A stretch of 64,000 nucleotides of DNA. Origin: Nonomuraea maritima. GTDB taxonomy: Bacteria; Actinomycetota; Actinomycetes; Streptosporangiales; Streptosporangiaceae. The DNA lies in assembly GCF_900100395.1 (NCBI RefSeq), contig NZ_FNFB01000025.1, positions 47,665-111,664 of the forward strand. Direction: 5' to 3'. This document shows positions 19,966-29,169 of the stretch, one piece after another. The position numbers were made by a program, and so were the translations under genes. The notes beneath the pieces were generated by a model, which did not search any database, was not told where the DNA came from, and worked only from the letters and a program-made list of their open reading frames with translations. How positions within the stretch are numbered: position 1 is the stretch's first letter; every line of letters starts with the position of its first letter.

Positions 19966-20562
19966 ATGGAATTCGGTCGTTTCGACCGTTGGCGGCTGCC
20001 GACCGCTGTCAAGATACTGGTCGCGGGTGGATTCGGCGCGGGCAAGACCACCATGGTGGGCGCGGTCTCCGAGACCCGCCCCCTGCGTACGGAGGAGGCC
20101 CTCACCCAGGCCGGCACGTACGTCGACGATCTGTACGGCGTCGAGCGCAAGCTCAACACCACGGTCGCCATGGACTTCGGCCGCATCACGCTGAGCAACG
20201 ACTACATGCTGTACCTGTTCGGCACCCCCGGCCAGGAGCGCTTCTGGTTCTTCTGGGACGAGCTCGCGCTCGGCGCGCTGGGCGCGGTCGTGCTCGCCGA
20301 CACCCGCCGCCTCGACGACTGCTTCCCGTCGGTCGACTACTTCGAGAAGCGCGACCAGCCGTTCGTCGTGGCGCTCAACTGCTTCGAGGGCAGCAAGCCG
20401 TACACGGTCGGGCAGGTGCGCAAGGCGATCGGCCTGCAGTCCGACATCCCCATCGTGCACTGCGACGCCCGCCGCCGCGACTCGGGCAAGGAAGTGCTCA
20501 TCACCCTCATGGAGCACGCGATGCGCAGGGGTGCCGCCTCCACCGTCGGGACCATGTCGTGA
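19966..20562 (+). CDS. Conservon-type GTP-binding protein (CvnD-like)
   Basis: The 198-residue small GTPase has the P-loop GGFGAGKTTMVGAV, the switch II motif LFGTPGQERFWFFWDEL, and NCFEGSK in place of the usual NKxD base-recognition motif, as in CvnD/MglA-like proteins of actinobacteria. In conservons it works with a sensor kinase (CvnA), a roadblock protein (CvnB) and a DUF742 protein (CvnC). None of these is in this window, so it is solitary. The ATG at 19966 has only a weak ribosome site. Confidence 0.88.
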   Translation: MEFGRFDRWRLPTAVKILVAGGFGAGKTTMVGAVSETRPLRTEEALTQAGTYVDDLYGVERKLNTTVAMDFGRITLSNDYMLYLFGTPGQERFWFFWDELALGALGAVVLADTRRLDDCFPSVDYFEKRDQPFVVALNCFEGSKPYTVGQVRKAIGLQSDIPIVHCDARRRDSGKEVLITLMEHAMRRGAASTVGTMS

Positions 20563-20585
20563 CCATGACGGGCTACCTTTGACCG

Positions 20586-21062
20586 ATGGAGGAGATCGAC
20601 CGCCGGATCGTCACGCTGCTGGCCCGTGACGGCCGCATGAGCTTCACCGACCTCGCCAGAGAGACCGGGCTGTCGGTGTCGGCCGTCCACCAGCGCGTAC
20701 GCCGCCTGGAGAAGCGCGGAGTCGTCCGCGGATACGCCGCGATCATCGACCACGAGGCAGTGGGCCTGCCGCTGACCGCCTTCGTGTCGATCAAGCCGAT
20801 CGACCCCGCGGCGCCCGACGACGCCCCGGAACGGCTGGCCCACCTGACGGCCATCGAGGCCTGCCACAGCGTCGCGGGCGACGAGAGCTACATCCTGAAG
20901 GTCCGGGTGGCCTCGCCGACGGCGCTAGAAGACCTGCTGCAGCAGATCCGGGCCTCCGCCAACGTCTCCACCCGCACGACCGTCGTGCTGAGCACCCCCT
21001 ACGAGCACCGCGCCCTCGAGCCGTACGCCGAGCCCGAGGTCAGGCAGGACGGCATCGCCTGA
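20586..21062 (+). CDS. Lrp/AsnC family transcriptional regulator
   Basis: The 158-residue protein starts MEEIDRRIVTLLARDGRMSF with the AsnC helix-turn-helix (FTDLARETGLSVSAVHQRVR) and continues into a RAM ligand-binding domain (ACHSVAGDESYILKVRV). TACCTT lies six bases before the ATG, so the mRNA is probably leaderless. It would sense an amino acid; no transporter or catabolic gene is adjacent to name it. Its 3' end overlaps the end of the convergent GH4-kinase remnant by 23 bases. Confidence 0.93.
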   Translation: MEEIDRRIVTLLARDGRMSFTDLARETGLSVSAVHQRVRRLEKRGVVRGYAAIIDHEAVGLPLTAFVSIKPIDPAAPDDAPERLAHLTAIEACHSVAGDESYILKVRVASPTALEDLLQQIRASANVSTRTTVVLSTPYEHRALEPYAEPEVRQDGIA

Positions 21063-22904
21063 CCGGGCCGCCCAGGTCCGCGTATTCGCCCCGCAGCCGC
21101 GTCCCGGCCTCCGGAGGGGCGCCGAGGCGGTCCAGGCCGAGCAGGGCCGCCCCCAGCACCGGCGGGGCATCGGCCACGGTGGGCGCGGCCCGCGGCGCCC
21201 GCCGCGCGAACCCCGCCGCGAGCAGCGCCACCAGCAGCGGGTCACCCGACGTCAGCAGGCCGCCGCCCAGCACCACCTCCGTGGGGGTCTCCAGCAGGCG
21301 CAGCCGCCACAGGCACACCTCGGCCAGCACGGTGACCTCCTCGGCCTGCCGCTCGACCAGCGCGAGGGCCACGGCGTCGCCGTCGCGGGCCGCCGCGAGC
21401 GCACCCGGCGCGAGCTCGTGCAGCCGGCCGCCGTCCACCTGACCGAGGTGCAGCCCGAGGACGAGCTCCTCGACCGTCGCCGTGCCGAAGTACGCGGTCA
21501 CCAGGCCGGCCGGCGCGGTCGGCGCGCCCCTGCCGTCCTCGGCGCGGACCGCGCGGCACAGCGCCTCCTCGCCCAGCCCGTGCCCGCCGCCCCAGTCGCC
21601 GCTGAGCCGTCCGAGGGGCGGGAAGCGGGCGACGTCCCCGGTGGGGGAGACGCCGACCGCGTTGATGCCCGCATCGCACACCACGGCCACCCCCCACCGC
21701 GCCGACGCGCCCGCCCGCAGCGGCGCGAACGTGTCGTTGCGCACGACCACGTCCGCGCCGAACCCCCGGGCGGCGAACGCGCGGGCCGGCGCCTCCTCCT
21801 CCACGGGCAGGTCGGCGCCCGACACGTGCGCGATCAAACCCGCGTACAGTGGTTCGACCGGCGGCACCGGCAGCGGCGTCGCCCCCGAGGCCGTGACGGT
21901 CGCGGGCACCTCGATCACCGCCTCCTGGCCGAGGAACGGCAGCGTGCCGTCGTTGCGCACGTTCACCACCTGCGTGTCGCCCCGGTCGCCGAGCAGCGAG
22001 GCGATGAGCGCCACGGCCGCCTCGGAGTAGAACGCCCCGCCCCGCCGCGTCAGCAGCTCGGGCTTGGTCACCAACGCCGGGTCGGCGTACAGCTCCAGCA
22101 GCTGCTTCCCCATCGCCGCCACCTCGGCCGCCCGCGACGGCGCCTCCCGCTGCTCGCGCACCACCGCGTCGTGGGCGTAGAAGTACCGCAGATAGTACGA
22201 GGGCACCACGCCGAGCCGCCGCAGCAGGCCGGGCCGCAGCCCCACCTCCGCGGCGATCTCCTCGCCGTGGTCGCGCAGCAGGGCGGCCAGCACGTCCTCG
22301 CTGTCGAGGCGCACGGCGCGCTCCCAGGACAGGTGGTTGAGCCCCACGTGGTCCAGCGTCACCCGCGCCGGGTCGACGCCCAGCCGGGCGGCGAACCGCC
22401 GCTGGAACCCGATCGCCACGTTGCACAGCCCGACCGCCCGGTGCCCGGCGTCGAGCAGCGCCCGTGTGACGATGTCCACCGGGTTGGTGAAGTCCACGAT
22501 CCACGCCTGCGGCGCGTGCTGGCGTACGGTCTCGGCCAGCTCCAGCACGACCGGCACCGTGCGCAGCGCCTTGGCCAGGCCGCCCGAGCCCGTCGTCTCC
22601 TGCCCGACGCAGCCGCAGCGCAGCGGCAGCGTCTCGTCCACCTCGCGGGCCGCCTGCCCGCCCACCCGGAGCTGGAACAGCACCGCCCGCGCCCCCGCCA
22701 CGCCCTGCGCCACCGAGGACGTGGCCAGCACGCGCGCCGGGTGCCCCGCGTGGGCCAGCAGCGCCGCGACATCCCCGCCACGAGCTCCAGCCGGCCCGGG
22801 TCCGGGTCGACCAGGGCCAGCACCGTCACCGGCAGCTTGTCGCGCAGCCGCGCGACGCCGTCGACCAGTTCGGGGGGGTACGTCGACCCGCCCCCGACTT
22901 CCGT
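21040..22904 (-). pseudogene. GH4 phospho-beta-glucosidase remnant fused in frame to headless BadF-type sugar kinase
   Basis: Reading the minus strand, GH4 family sequence starts near 22904 (VGGGSTYPPELVDGVARLRD) without a start codon. A missing base at about 22759-22772 shifts the frame. GH4 then continues intact (LRCGCVGQETTGSGGLAKAL, WIVDFTNPVDIVTRALLDAG, VGLNHL) to LYAGLIAHV near 21825. It joins directly to ADLPVEEE of a BadF/BcrA-type N-acetylglucosamine kinase, with WGVAVVCDAGINAVGV and DWGGGHGLGEEA. About 75 C-terminal GH4 residues and the kinase N-terminal 90-100 residues, including its phosphate-binding loop, are missing. Confidence 0.8.
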
Positions 22905-22932
22905 CTGCCCGGCGGGCCGAAGAGGAACACGC

Positions 22933-23725
22933 TTACGAAGGGAGGGTCGAGCCGAAGACCTCCTCCCGCAGCCCCGCCGGCGCCCGGGCGGCCGCACCGC
23001 CCTCGCCCCGCGCCGCCCGCGCGGCGGTGGCGACGGCCTGCCGGAAGCCGTCCCCCTCGATGCCGTACGAGCGCAGCACCTCCAGCACGGCGCGCCCACC
23101 GCTCAGCGCCTGCAGGCCGTGGTCGCCGTAGCGGCCGCTCTCCCGTGCGGTCGGCGCGCCCGGCGCCGGCAGGTAGCCGACCTCGCCCGCGCCGCCGGTG
23201 GTGCCCCGGTGCATCCGCCCGCCCAGCACGATCGCCGCGCCGATGCCCACGTCGGCCCACAGCAGCACGAAGTCGTCGCGGCCGCGGGCGGCGCCGTGCG
23301 CGCGTTCGGCCACGGCGGCGAGGTTGACGTCGTTCTCCACGTCCACCGGGACGCCGAGCCCTTCGCTCACCGCCGGGACGAGGTCGGGCAGCTGCCGGCG
23401 GTGTGCTCGCCCACGACCGTGCCGGTGATGTCGGCCACCTGCACCCGGACGCGGCCTGGGGTGACGTCGAGCGCGCCGACGTACGCGGCCGCGGGGTTGA
23501 TCCGGTAGAGCTCCGCGTACGTCCAGGCAGACCTTCCCTGACGCCGTCGAGCACCACCAGGCCGGCCTCCCGCAGGCGGGCGAGCAGCTGCGAGGCCGTG
23601 GGCTTGGACAGCCCGGTGAGGGCGCCGATCTCGGGACGGGTCAGCGGACCCCGTTCGAGCAGCGCCCGCAGCGCCGCGCGATCATTGATGGCGCGCAGCA
23701 GACTGGGGGTACCCGGAGCGGTCAC
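22933..23725 (-). pseudogene. ROK family repressor, broken
   Basis: The N-terminal winged helix is intact (VTAPGTPSLLRAINDRAALR, TRPEIGALTGLSKPTASQLL) from a GTG at 23725 with GGGAGAGG upstream. One base is missing near 23512-23516, after GLPGRT. A second lesion near 23395-23402 removes roughly 90 residues of the ROK domain and shifts the frame again. The rest (VENDVNLAAVAERAHGAARG, GTTGGAGEVGYLP) runs on but ends about 90 residues early. It probably once repressed the neighbouring GH4-kinase genes in response to an amino sugar or phosphorylated disaccharide. Confidence 0.8.
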
Positions 23726-23912
23726 GACCTCTCCCTCGCCGTCAGGAAACTTTCCTGACGGCATGACGACCATAAAAAGAGCCGCGCGTGCCGGTCAAGG
23801 GTGTGATCGCGACGGAACGAGGTCGCGGAGAGGGGAAAATGATGGGAGTGCCGCGACGGGCATGCTAATGTCATCGTTTGTCGTAACAACAAGCAGAATG
23901 GCCCGGAGTGTC

Positions 23913-23931
23913 CCATTAACCACATTAATGG
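23913..23931. repeat. Perfect inverted repeat CCATTAA-N5-TTAATGG over the HelD start
   Basis: This AT-rich 19-base palindrome covers the best candidate start codon of helD and sits in the divergent region between helD and the broken ROK gene. It could be an operator or an mRNA hairpin. Confidence 0.55.
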
Positions 23932-26233
23932 TCAGGCGGCGGCTCGTCAAACAGAACTCGCCAGGGAACAGGCGTACGTCACCAGCCTGTACGACCGGCT
24001 CGACCTGCTGCGCGAGCGAACCCAGAGCCAGCTGAAGGACGTGCTGGCCGCCGGCGCCGTCGGCACGATGCAGAACAGGTCCGAGCGCGACACGTTCGCC
24101 GACATGTACGCCTCCCGGCTCGCCCGGCTGTGGGCGGTCGAGCGCGGTCTCGCCTTCGGCCGGCTCGACCACCTCGACGAGGGCCGCCTCTACATCGGCA
24201 AGCTCGGTCTCACCGACGACGACCAGCGGCGGCTGCTCATCGACTGGCGGGCGCCGGTGGCGCAGCCCTTCTACCGCGCCACCCCGGCCGCGCCGATGGG
24301 CGTGACCAGGCGCCGCCACCTGCAGACCAAGGGCCGCACCGTCGTGGGCGTCGACGACGACCTGCTCGACCTCGACTCCCTCACCGACGACGACCGCGCC
24401 ACGCTCAACGGCGAGGCCGCGCTGCTCGCCGCGCTCGACGAACGCCGCACCGGCCGCATGCGCGACATCGTCGCCACCATCCAGGCCGAGCAGGACCGCG
24501 TCATCCGCAGCGACCTGAACGGCGTCCTCGTGGTGCAGGGCGGCCCCGGCACCGGCAAGACAGTGGTGGCCCTGCACCGTGCCGCGTACCTGCTCTACAC
24601 CCACCGCGAGCGGCTGGAACGGCGCGGCGTGCTCATCCTCGGCCCCAACCTCACGTTCCTGCGCTACATCGAGCAGGTGCTGCCCTCGCTCGGCGAGACC
24701 GACGTGCTGCTGTCGACGGTCGGCGAGCTCTACCCGGGCGTGACGGCCACCGCCAGGGAACGTCCCGAGGTGGCGGCCCTCAAGGGCGACCTGCGCATGA
24801 CCGAGGTGATCGCCAAGGCCGTACGCGACCGGCAGCGCGTCCCGCGCAAGCCGATCGAGCTGCCCCTCGGCCGGGTCACGCTCACGATCGACCGCTCGAT
24901 GCTCGACGCGGCGAGGAACAAGGCGACCCGCTCGCGCCGGCCGCACAACCAGGCCCGCGCGGTGTTCGTACGTTCGCTGCTGAACGCCCTGGCCAGGCAG
25001 CAGGCCCGCAAGATCGGCAAGGGGCTCATCGACGAGGACGACCTCGCCGACCTGCGCGAGGACCTGCGCACAGAACCGGTGGTCAAGGCCGCGCTCAACC
25101 GGCTGTGGCCGTACCTGACGCCGCAGCGCCTCCTGCTCGGCCTGTACGGCTCCAAGGAGCGCCTCGACCACGCCGCCTCCGCGCTCACCCCAGCGGAACG
25201 CGCCCTGCTGCGCCGCGACGGCGGCGCGTGGACCGACTCGGACGTGCCGCTGCTCGACGAGGCCGCCGACCTGCTCGGCGACATCGACGAGCAGGTGCTG
25301 CGGGCCACCGCCCTGCAGGCGGAGGAGGAGCTGGCCGCCGCGCGGCAGGCCGAGGAGCGCGAACGCGAGGCCGAGCTGGCCTACGCCCGCGAGGTGCTGG
25401 AGCTGACCGGCCTGTCCGACCTCATGGAGGCCGAGCGGCTGGCCGATCGGCAGCGTGGCGAGGGTCCCCATCTCACCACCGCCGAGCGCGCCGCCGCCGA
25501 CCGCTCCTGGGCGTACGGGCACGTGATCGTGGACGAGGCCCAGGAGCTGTCGCCCATGGCGTGGCGGGCCGTGATGCGGCGCTGCCCCACCCGGTCGATG
25601 ACCGTCGTCGGCGACATCGCCCAGACGGGCTCGGCGGCCGGGGCCCGCTCGTGGGCGCAGGTGCTCGACCCGTACGTGGCCGGGCGCTGGCGTCAGGAGC
25701 GCCTGACGGTCAACTACCGCACCCCGGTCGAGCTCATGGCGGTCGCCGCCCGCGTCCTCGCCACCGTCGACCCGGCGCTGCAGGCGCCGACGTCGGTACG
25801 CGAGGCGGGCGCCGAGCCGTGGTCCGCGCCGCTGGCGGCGCTGGCGGAACTGGTCAAGGCCGAGCTCGGCGAGGGCGGCAAGATCGCCGTCGTCGTGCCC
25901 GACGCGCTGCTGACCGGCCTCGGCGAGCAGGTCCGCGCCGCCGTGCCCGGCGCCGTCGTCGTGGCGCCAGGGTCGGGGCGGGCGGCGGGGGCCGAGGCGC
26001 TCGACGCCCCCGTCGCCGTCATGGGCGTGGCCGACGCCAAGGGCCTGGAGTTCGACTCGGTGATCGTGGCCGAGCCCGACCTCATCGCCGCCCAGTCGCC
26101 GCGCGGCCCGAGCGACCTGTACGTCGCCCTCACGCGCGCGACGCAGCGGCTCGGCGTCGTCCACGAGCGCCCGCTCTCGGACGCTCTGCGGGGCTTGCCT
26201 GGCCATCCGACAGTCCCCGCAAATGGGTTCTGA
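23915..26233 (+). CDS. helD: HelD-like superfamily I helicase, RNA polymerase recycling factor
   Basis: HelD removes stalled RNA polymerase from DNA and can protect it from rifampicin. The frame encodes the N-terminal coiled coil (ELAREQAYVTSLYDRLDLLR), Walker A (VQGGPGTGKTVVALHRAAYL) near residue 210, DEAQELSPMAWRAVMRRCP, and QERLTVNYRTPVEL and KGLEFDSVIV in the helicase core. No ATG, GTG or TTG is in frame between the stop at 23840 and the GTG at 24041, and that GTG would delete the coiled coil. ATT at 23915, with GGAG six bases upstream, is the best start. Downstream it reads open to 26233. Confidence 0.85.
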   Translation: MNHINGQAAARQTELAREQAYVTSLYDRLDLLRERTQSQLKDVLAAGAVGTMQNRSERDTFADMYASRLARLWAVERGLAFGRLDHLDEGRLYIGKLGLTDDDQRRLLIDWRAPVAQPFYRATPAAPMGVTRRRHLQTKGRTVVGVDDDLLDLDSLTDDDRATLNGEAALLAALDERRTGRMRDIVATIQAEQDRVIRSDLNGVLVVQGGPGTGKTVVALHRAAYLLYTHRERLERRGVLILGPNLTFLRYIEQVLPSLGETDVLLSTVGELYPGVTATARERPEVAALKGDLRMTEVIAKAVRDRQRVPRKPIELPLGRVTLTIDRSMLDAARNKATRSRRPHNQARAVFVRSLLNALARQQARKIGKGLIDEDDLADLREDLRTEPVVKAALNRLWPYLTPQRLLLGLYGSKERLDHAASALTPAERALLRRDGGAWTDSDVPLLDEAADLLGDIDEQVLRATALQAEEELAAARQAEEREREAELAYAREVLELTGLSDLMEAERLADRQRGEGPHLTTAERAAADRSWAYGHVIVDEAQELSPMAWRAVMRRCPTRSMTVVGDIAQTGSAAGARSWAQVLDPYVAGRWRQERLTVNYRTPVELMAVAARVLATVDPALQAPTSVREAGAEPWSAPLAALAELVKAELGEGGKIAVVVPDALLTGLGEQVRAAVPGAVVVAPGSGRAAGAEALDAPVAVMGVADAKGLEFDSVIVAEPDLIAAQSPRGPSDLYVALTRATQRLGVVHERPLSDALRGLPGHPTVPANGF

Positions 26234-26302
26234 CCTGCTTTAGGGCCATCGACCGAATCTCCCAGCTGCGAAAACTTGATGTTCCCGCTGATCGGGACAC
26301 GG

Positions 26303-26330
26303 TTGACATCTGAGGTGGAGTCGGTAGTTT
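26303..26330 (+). promoter_or_regulatory. Strong sigma-70-type promoter
   Basis: A perfect TTGACA and TAGTTT are separated by 16 bases. Transcription would start near 26337, more than 400 bases before the lnt start. Confidence 0.6.
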
Positions 26331-26604
26331 GCTGCGCAGTCCAGCACGGGACTTGGCCGGTTGGCCGTCTCTGACATCGTCGGATCCTGCGTCCGTGACG
26401 AAGCGTCGCTTCGTCCACACAGCCAGGTGCAGGGCCGTCGGTCCGTCGAGTCGGGGCACCCCAACCGGGCGGGGGGTTGGACCCGGGACGGGCCCGGGAG
26501 CCCAGTAGACAACGGAATTCCGCGCTCGCCGCCGACGAGACGGGTCCGGTCCGAAGGGTTTCCGGGCCCTCTTCCCGTTCCCGTGTCCCGGACTCATTTG
26601 CGCC

Positions 26605-26633
26605 GGGTGATCCCGCCAGCCGCGGGATCACCC
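26605..26633. terminator. Terminator-like hairpin
   Basis: Perfect 11-base arms GGGTGATCCCG and CGGGATCACCC are separated by seven bases, about 120 bases before lnt. There is no T-run. Confidence 0.5.
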
Positions 26634-26755
26634 TGTCGCTCTCCTCCGGCCATCCCCCTGGGCCGACTTCCGGCGCGGGCTCCGACCTGAGTAGCCGCCG
26701 CGGGGCGGTAGCGTTCTCGCAAGCAGGCGTTGTGAAGTGGCGAGGAGACCCCGGA

Positions 26756-28357
26756 ATGGTTCAGGACAGCACGAGCCTTCCGCCCGCGACAGGACCCACC
26801 TCGGCGGGCGAGACGGCCGCGCCCGTGTCCGTCGCCGTGCCGCCCTCCCCGCGATGGGTGCTGCCCGCCAGGGTCGCGGCGGCCGTCGCCGGTGGTCTGG
26901 CGCTGTTCACCGCCTTCCCGCCGCTCGGCTGGTGGCCGTGCGCGCCGCTCGGCATCGGCCTCATCGCGGCCTCCCTGTACGGCACCCGCCCGAGACGGGC
27001 CGCCTGGCTCGGCTACCTGGCCGCCGCCGTCTTCCTCTTCCCGACCCTCGCCTGGGTGCGCAGCATCGGCGACGACGTCTGGTTCATGCTGGTCGGCATC
27101 GAGAGCGTCTTCTACGCCGCCATGGCGGCCCTGGCCGCGTTCGTGTTCCGGCTGCCCGCGTGGCCGGTGTGGTTCGGCGGCCTCTGGGTCGCCATGGAAT
27201 GGGCGCGGAGCCTCGTCCCGGTGGGCGGCTTCCCGTGGGCGCGGGCGGCCTTCAGCCAGGGCCAGTCGCTGTTCACGCCCTACGCCGCGCTCGGCGGCGT
27301 GCCGCTGGTGTCGTTCGCCGTCGCGCTGAGCGGCGGCCTGGCCGCCATGGCCGTCCTGACCAAGGGACGGGTCCTGCGCCGGGCCCTGCCGCTGGCGCTC
27401 GCCCTCGTCGTGCCCGTGCTCGGCTACGCCGTGCCCCGGTACGGCGACGAGGGCCGCTACGTCAACGTCGGCATCGTGCAGGGCAACGTCCCTGGCCGCG
27501 GCATGTACGCGCTCGGCGACGAGCCGGCCGTCGTGCTGAAGAACCACGCCAACGAGACCAAGCGCCTCGCCCAGGCCGTCCGCGAGGGCAAGCTCCCCAA
27601 GCCCGACCTCGTGATCCTGCCCGAGAACTCCACCGACATCGACCCTTACCGCGACGCCACCGCCCGCGAGATCATCCAGGACTCCGTGCGCGACGTCGGC
27701 GTGCCCACGCTCGTCGGGGCCGTCGTGGCGATCGGCGACGAGAACCGCGCCACCCGCAGCCTCGTGTGGGACCCGGTGACCGGCCCCGGCGCGTACTACG
27801 ACAAGCAGAACCTCGTGCCGTTCGGCGAGTACACCCCGTTCAAGGACCTCGTGCTGGCGCTGTCGACGCGGGCCCAGCTGGTGGGCCGGCAGTCCGTCCC
27901 GGGCGACCGGCCGGGCGACCTGAAGCTGGGCCCGGTCACCATCGGAGCGGTCAACTGCTACGAGGTCGCCTACGACGGCACCGTGCGCGACACCGTCCGC
28001 GCCGGCGGCACGCCGCTCGTGGTGCAGACCAACAACGCCAGCTACGCCCTGTCCAACCTGCCGCCCCAGCAGCTGGCCATGTCGCAGCTGCGCGCCGTCG
28101 AGCACAACAGGGCCGTCGTCACCGCGGCGACGACCGGGATCTCCGCCTACGTCACCCCGGAGGGTAAGGTCTCCTGGCAGAGCCGCGAACTGGTCGCGGC
28201 CATGAACGTGGTGAAAGTGCCAGTGCGCACGAGGGAAACGTTGGCCACCAAAGTGGGGGCTCTGCCCGAATGGGCATTGATGTTGATGGGAGTGGCGGCG
28301 GTGGGAGTCGCCGCGTGGCGTGGCAGGCGACGAGAAGACCTGATGAGGAACGAATGA
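26756..28357 (+). CDS. lnt: Apolipoprotein N-acyltransferase
   Basis: Lnt adds the third acyl chain to lipoproteins at the membrane. The 533-residue protein has several membrane segments in its first 230 residues and a nitrilase-like domain with the catalytic triad E290 (ILPENS), K350 (YYDKQNLVPFGEY) and C401 (VNCYEV). A last membrane segment lies near the C terminus (WALMLMGVAAVGVAAW). The ATG at 26756 has GAGGAG eight bases upstream; the frame is open further upstream but without family sequence. The stop overlaps the next start (ATGA). Confidence 0.95.
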   Translation: MVQDSTSLPPATGPTSAGETAAPVSVAVPPSPRWVLPARVAAAVAGGLALFTAFPPLGWWPCAPLGIGLIAASLYGTRPRRAAWLGYLAAAVFLFPTLAWVRSIGDDVWFMLVGIESVFYAAMAALAAFVFRLPAWPVWFGGLWVAMEWARSLVPVGGFPWARAAFSQGQSLFTPYAALGGVPLVSFAVALSGGLAAMAVLTKGRVLRRALPLALALVVPVLGYAVPRYGDEGRYVNVGIVQGNVPGRGMYALGDEPAVVLKNHANETKRLAQAVREGKLPKPDLVILPENSTDIDPYRDATAREIIQDSVRDVGVPTLVGAVVAIGDENRATRSLVWDPVTGPGAYYDKQNLVPFGEYTPFKDLVLALSTRAQLVGRQSVPGDRPGDLKLGPVTIGAVNCYEVAYDGTVRDTVRAGGTPLVVQTNNASYALSNLPPQQLAMSQLRAVEHNRAVVTAATTGISAYVTPEGKVSWQSRELVAAMNVVKVPVRTRETLATKVGALPEWALMLMGVAAVGVAAWRGRRREDLMRNE

Positions 28358-29103
28358 TGGAGACTCTCGGCCGGGTGCTCGTCGTCGTGCCCACCTACAA
28401 CGAACGCGACAACCTGCCCGCGATCGTCGAGCGGTTGCGGGCCGCCGTGCCGTACGCGCACGTGCTGGTGGCCGACGACAACAGCCCCGACGGCACCGGC
28501 GAGGTGGCCGACCGGCTGGCTGCCGGCGACGAGCAGGTGCACGTCCTGCACCGGCCGGGCAAGCAGGGGCTCGGCGCCGCGTACATCGCGGGGTTCCGTT
28601 GGGGGCTCGACGAAGGCTTCGACGTGCTGGTCGAGATGGACGCCGACGGCTCCCACCAGCCCGAGGAGCTGCCCAAGCTGTTGCGGGCGGTGGCCGAGGG
28701 CGCCGACCTCGCGATCGGCTCGCGCTACGTGCCCGGGGGGAAGGTCGTCAACTGGCCGCAGCGGCGCGAGCTGCTGTCCAAGGGCGCCAACGTCTACACC
28801 CGGGTCATGCTCGGCCTGCCGGTGCGCGACGCCACGGCGGGTTTTCGCGCCTACCGCGCCGCCACGCTGGAGAAGGTGGGCCTGGCCGGGGTGGAGTCGC
28901 AGGGCTACTGCTTCCAGGTCGACCTGACGCTGCGCACGTCCCGGCACGGGCTGCGGGTGGTCGAGGTGCCGATCACGTTCGTGGAGCGGACGGTCGGCAA
29001 GAGCAAGATGAGCGGCAAGGTGATGTCCGAGGCGCTCTGGCGGATCGGCCTGTGGGGCGTGACCGGGCTGCCCGGGCGCCTGAAGGGGCCCCGCCGCCCC
29101 TGA
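28354..29103 (+). CDS. Polyprenol monophosphomannose synthase
   Basis: The 249-residue GT2 enzyme transfers mannose from GDP-mannose to polyprenyl phosphate for protein O-mannosylation or glycolipids. Key motifs are VVVPTYNERDNL, VADDNSPDGTGEVADRL, EMDADGSHQPEEL and GSRYVPGG. It overlaps lnt by four bases and GAGGAA precedes the start. In mycobacteria Lnt and this enzyme are one two-domain protein (Ppm1); here they are two coupled genes, which fits the functional link between lipoprotein acylation and mannosylation. Confidence 0.95.
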   Translation: MMETLGRVLVVVPTYNERDNLPAIVERLRAAVPYAHVLVADDNSPDGTGEVADRLAAGDEQVHVLHRPGKQGLGAAYIAGFRWGLDEGFDVLVEMDADGSHQPEELPKLLRAVAEGADLAIGSRYVPGGKVVNWPQRRELLSKGANVYTRVMLGLPVRDATAGFRAYRAATLEKVGLAGVESQGYCFQVDLTLRTSRHGLRVVEVPITFVERTVGKSKMSGKVMSEALWRIGLWGVTGLPGRLKGPRRP

Positions 29104-29169
29104 CGGCCGGAACGCTTCCGGGCGTCCGCGCGTTGTCCCCTTGAACGCGTGTGCGGAAACGAGGAAATG

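Larger units (their letters stand above)
26234..26755. other. Structured 522-base intergenic region, possible ncRNA or long lnt leader
   Basis: No convincing protein is encoded on either strand. A strong promoter (26303-26330) opens it. Downstream are perfect hairpins GACGAAGC-GTC-GCTTCGTC (about 26398-26416), CCAACC/GGTTGG (about 26460-26480), and a terminator-like stem at 26605-26633. The layout fits a non-coding RNA of about 300 bases or a long leader of lnt. It lacks the signature blocks of RNase P RNA, tmRNA or SRP RNA. Confidence 0.45.

Noticed and set aside
26337..26633. RNase P RNA, tmRNA or SRP RNA
   Set aside because: None of their conserved blocks is present in this structured region.
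26477..26755. N-terminal extension of Lnt
   Set aside because: The frame is open, but the residues are low complexity, and the ATG at 26756 has a good ribosome site and the family start.
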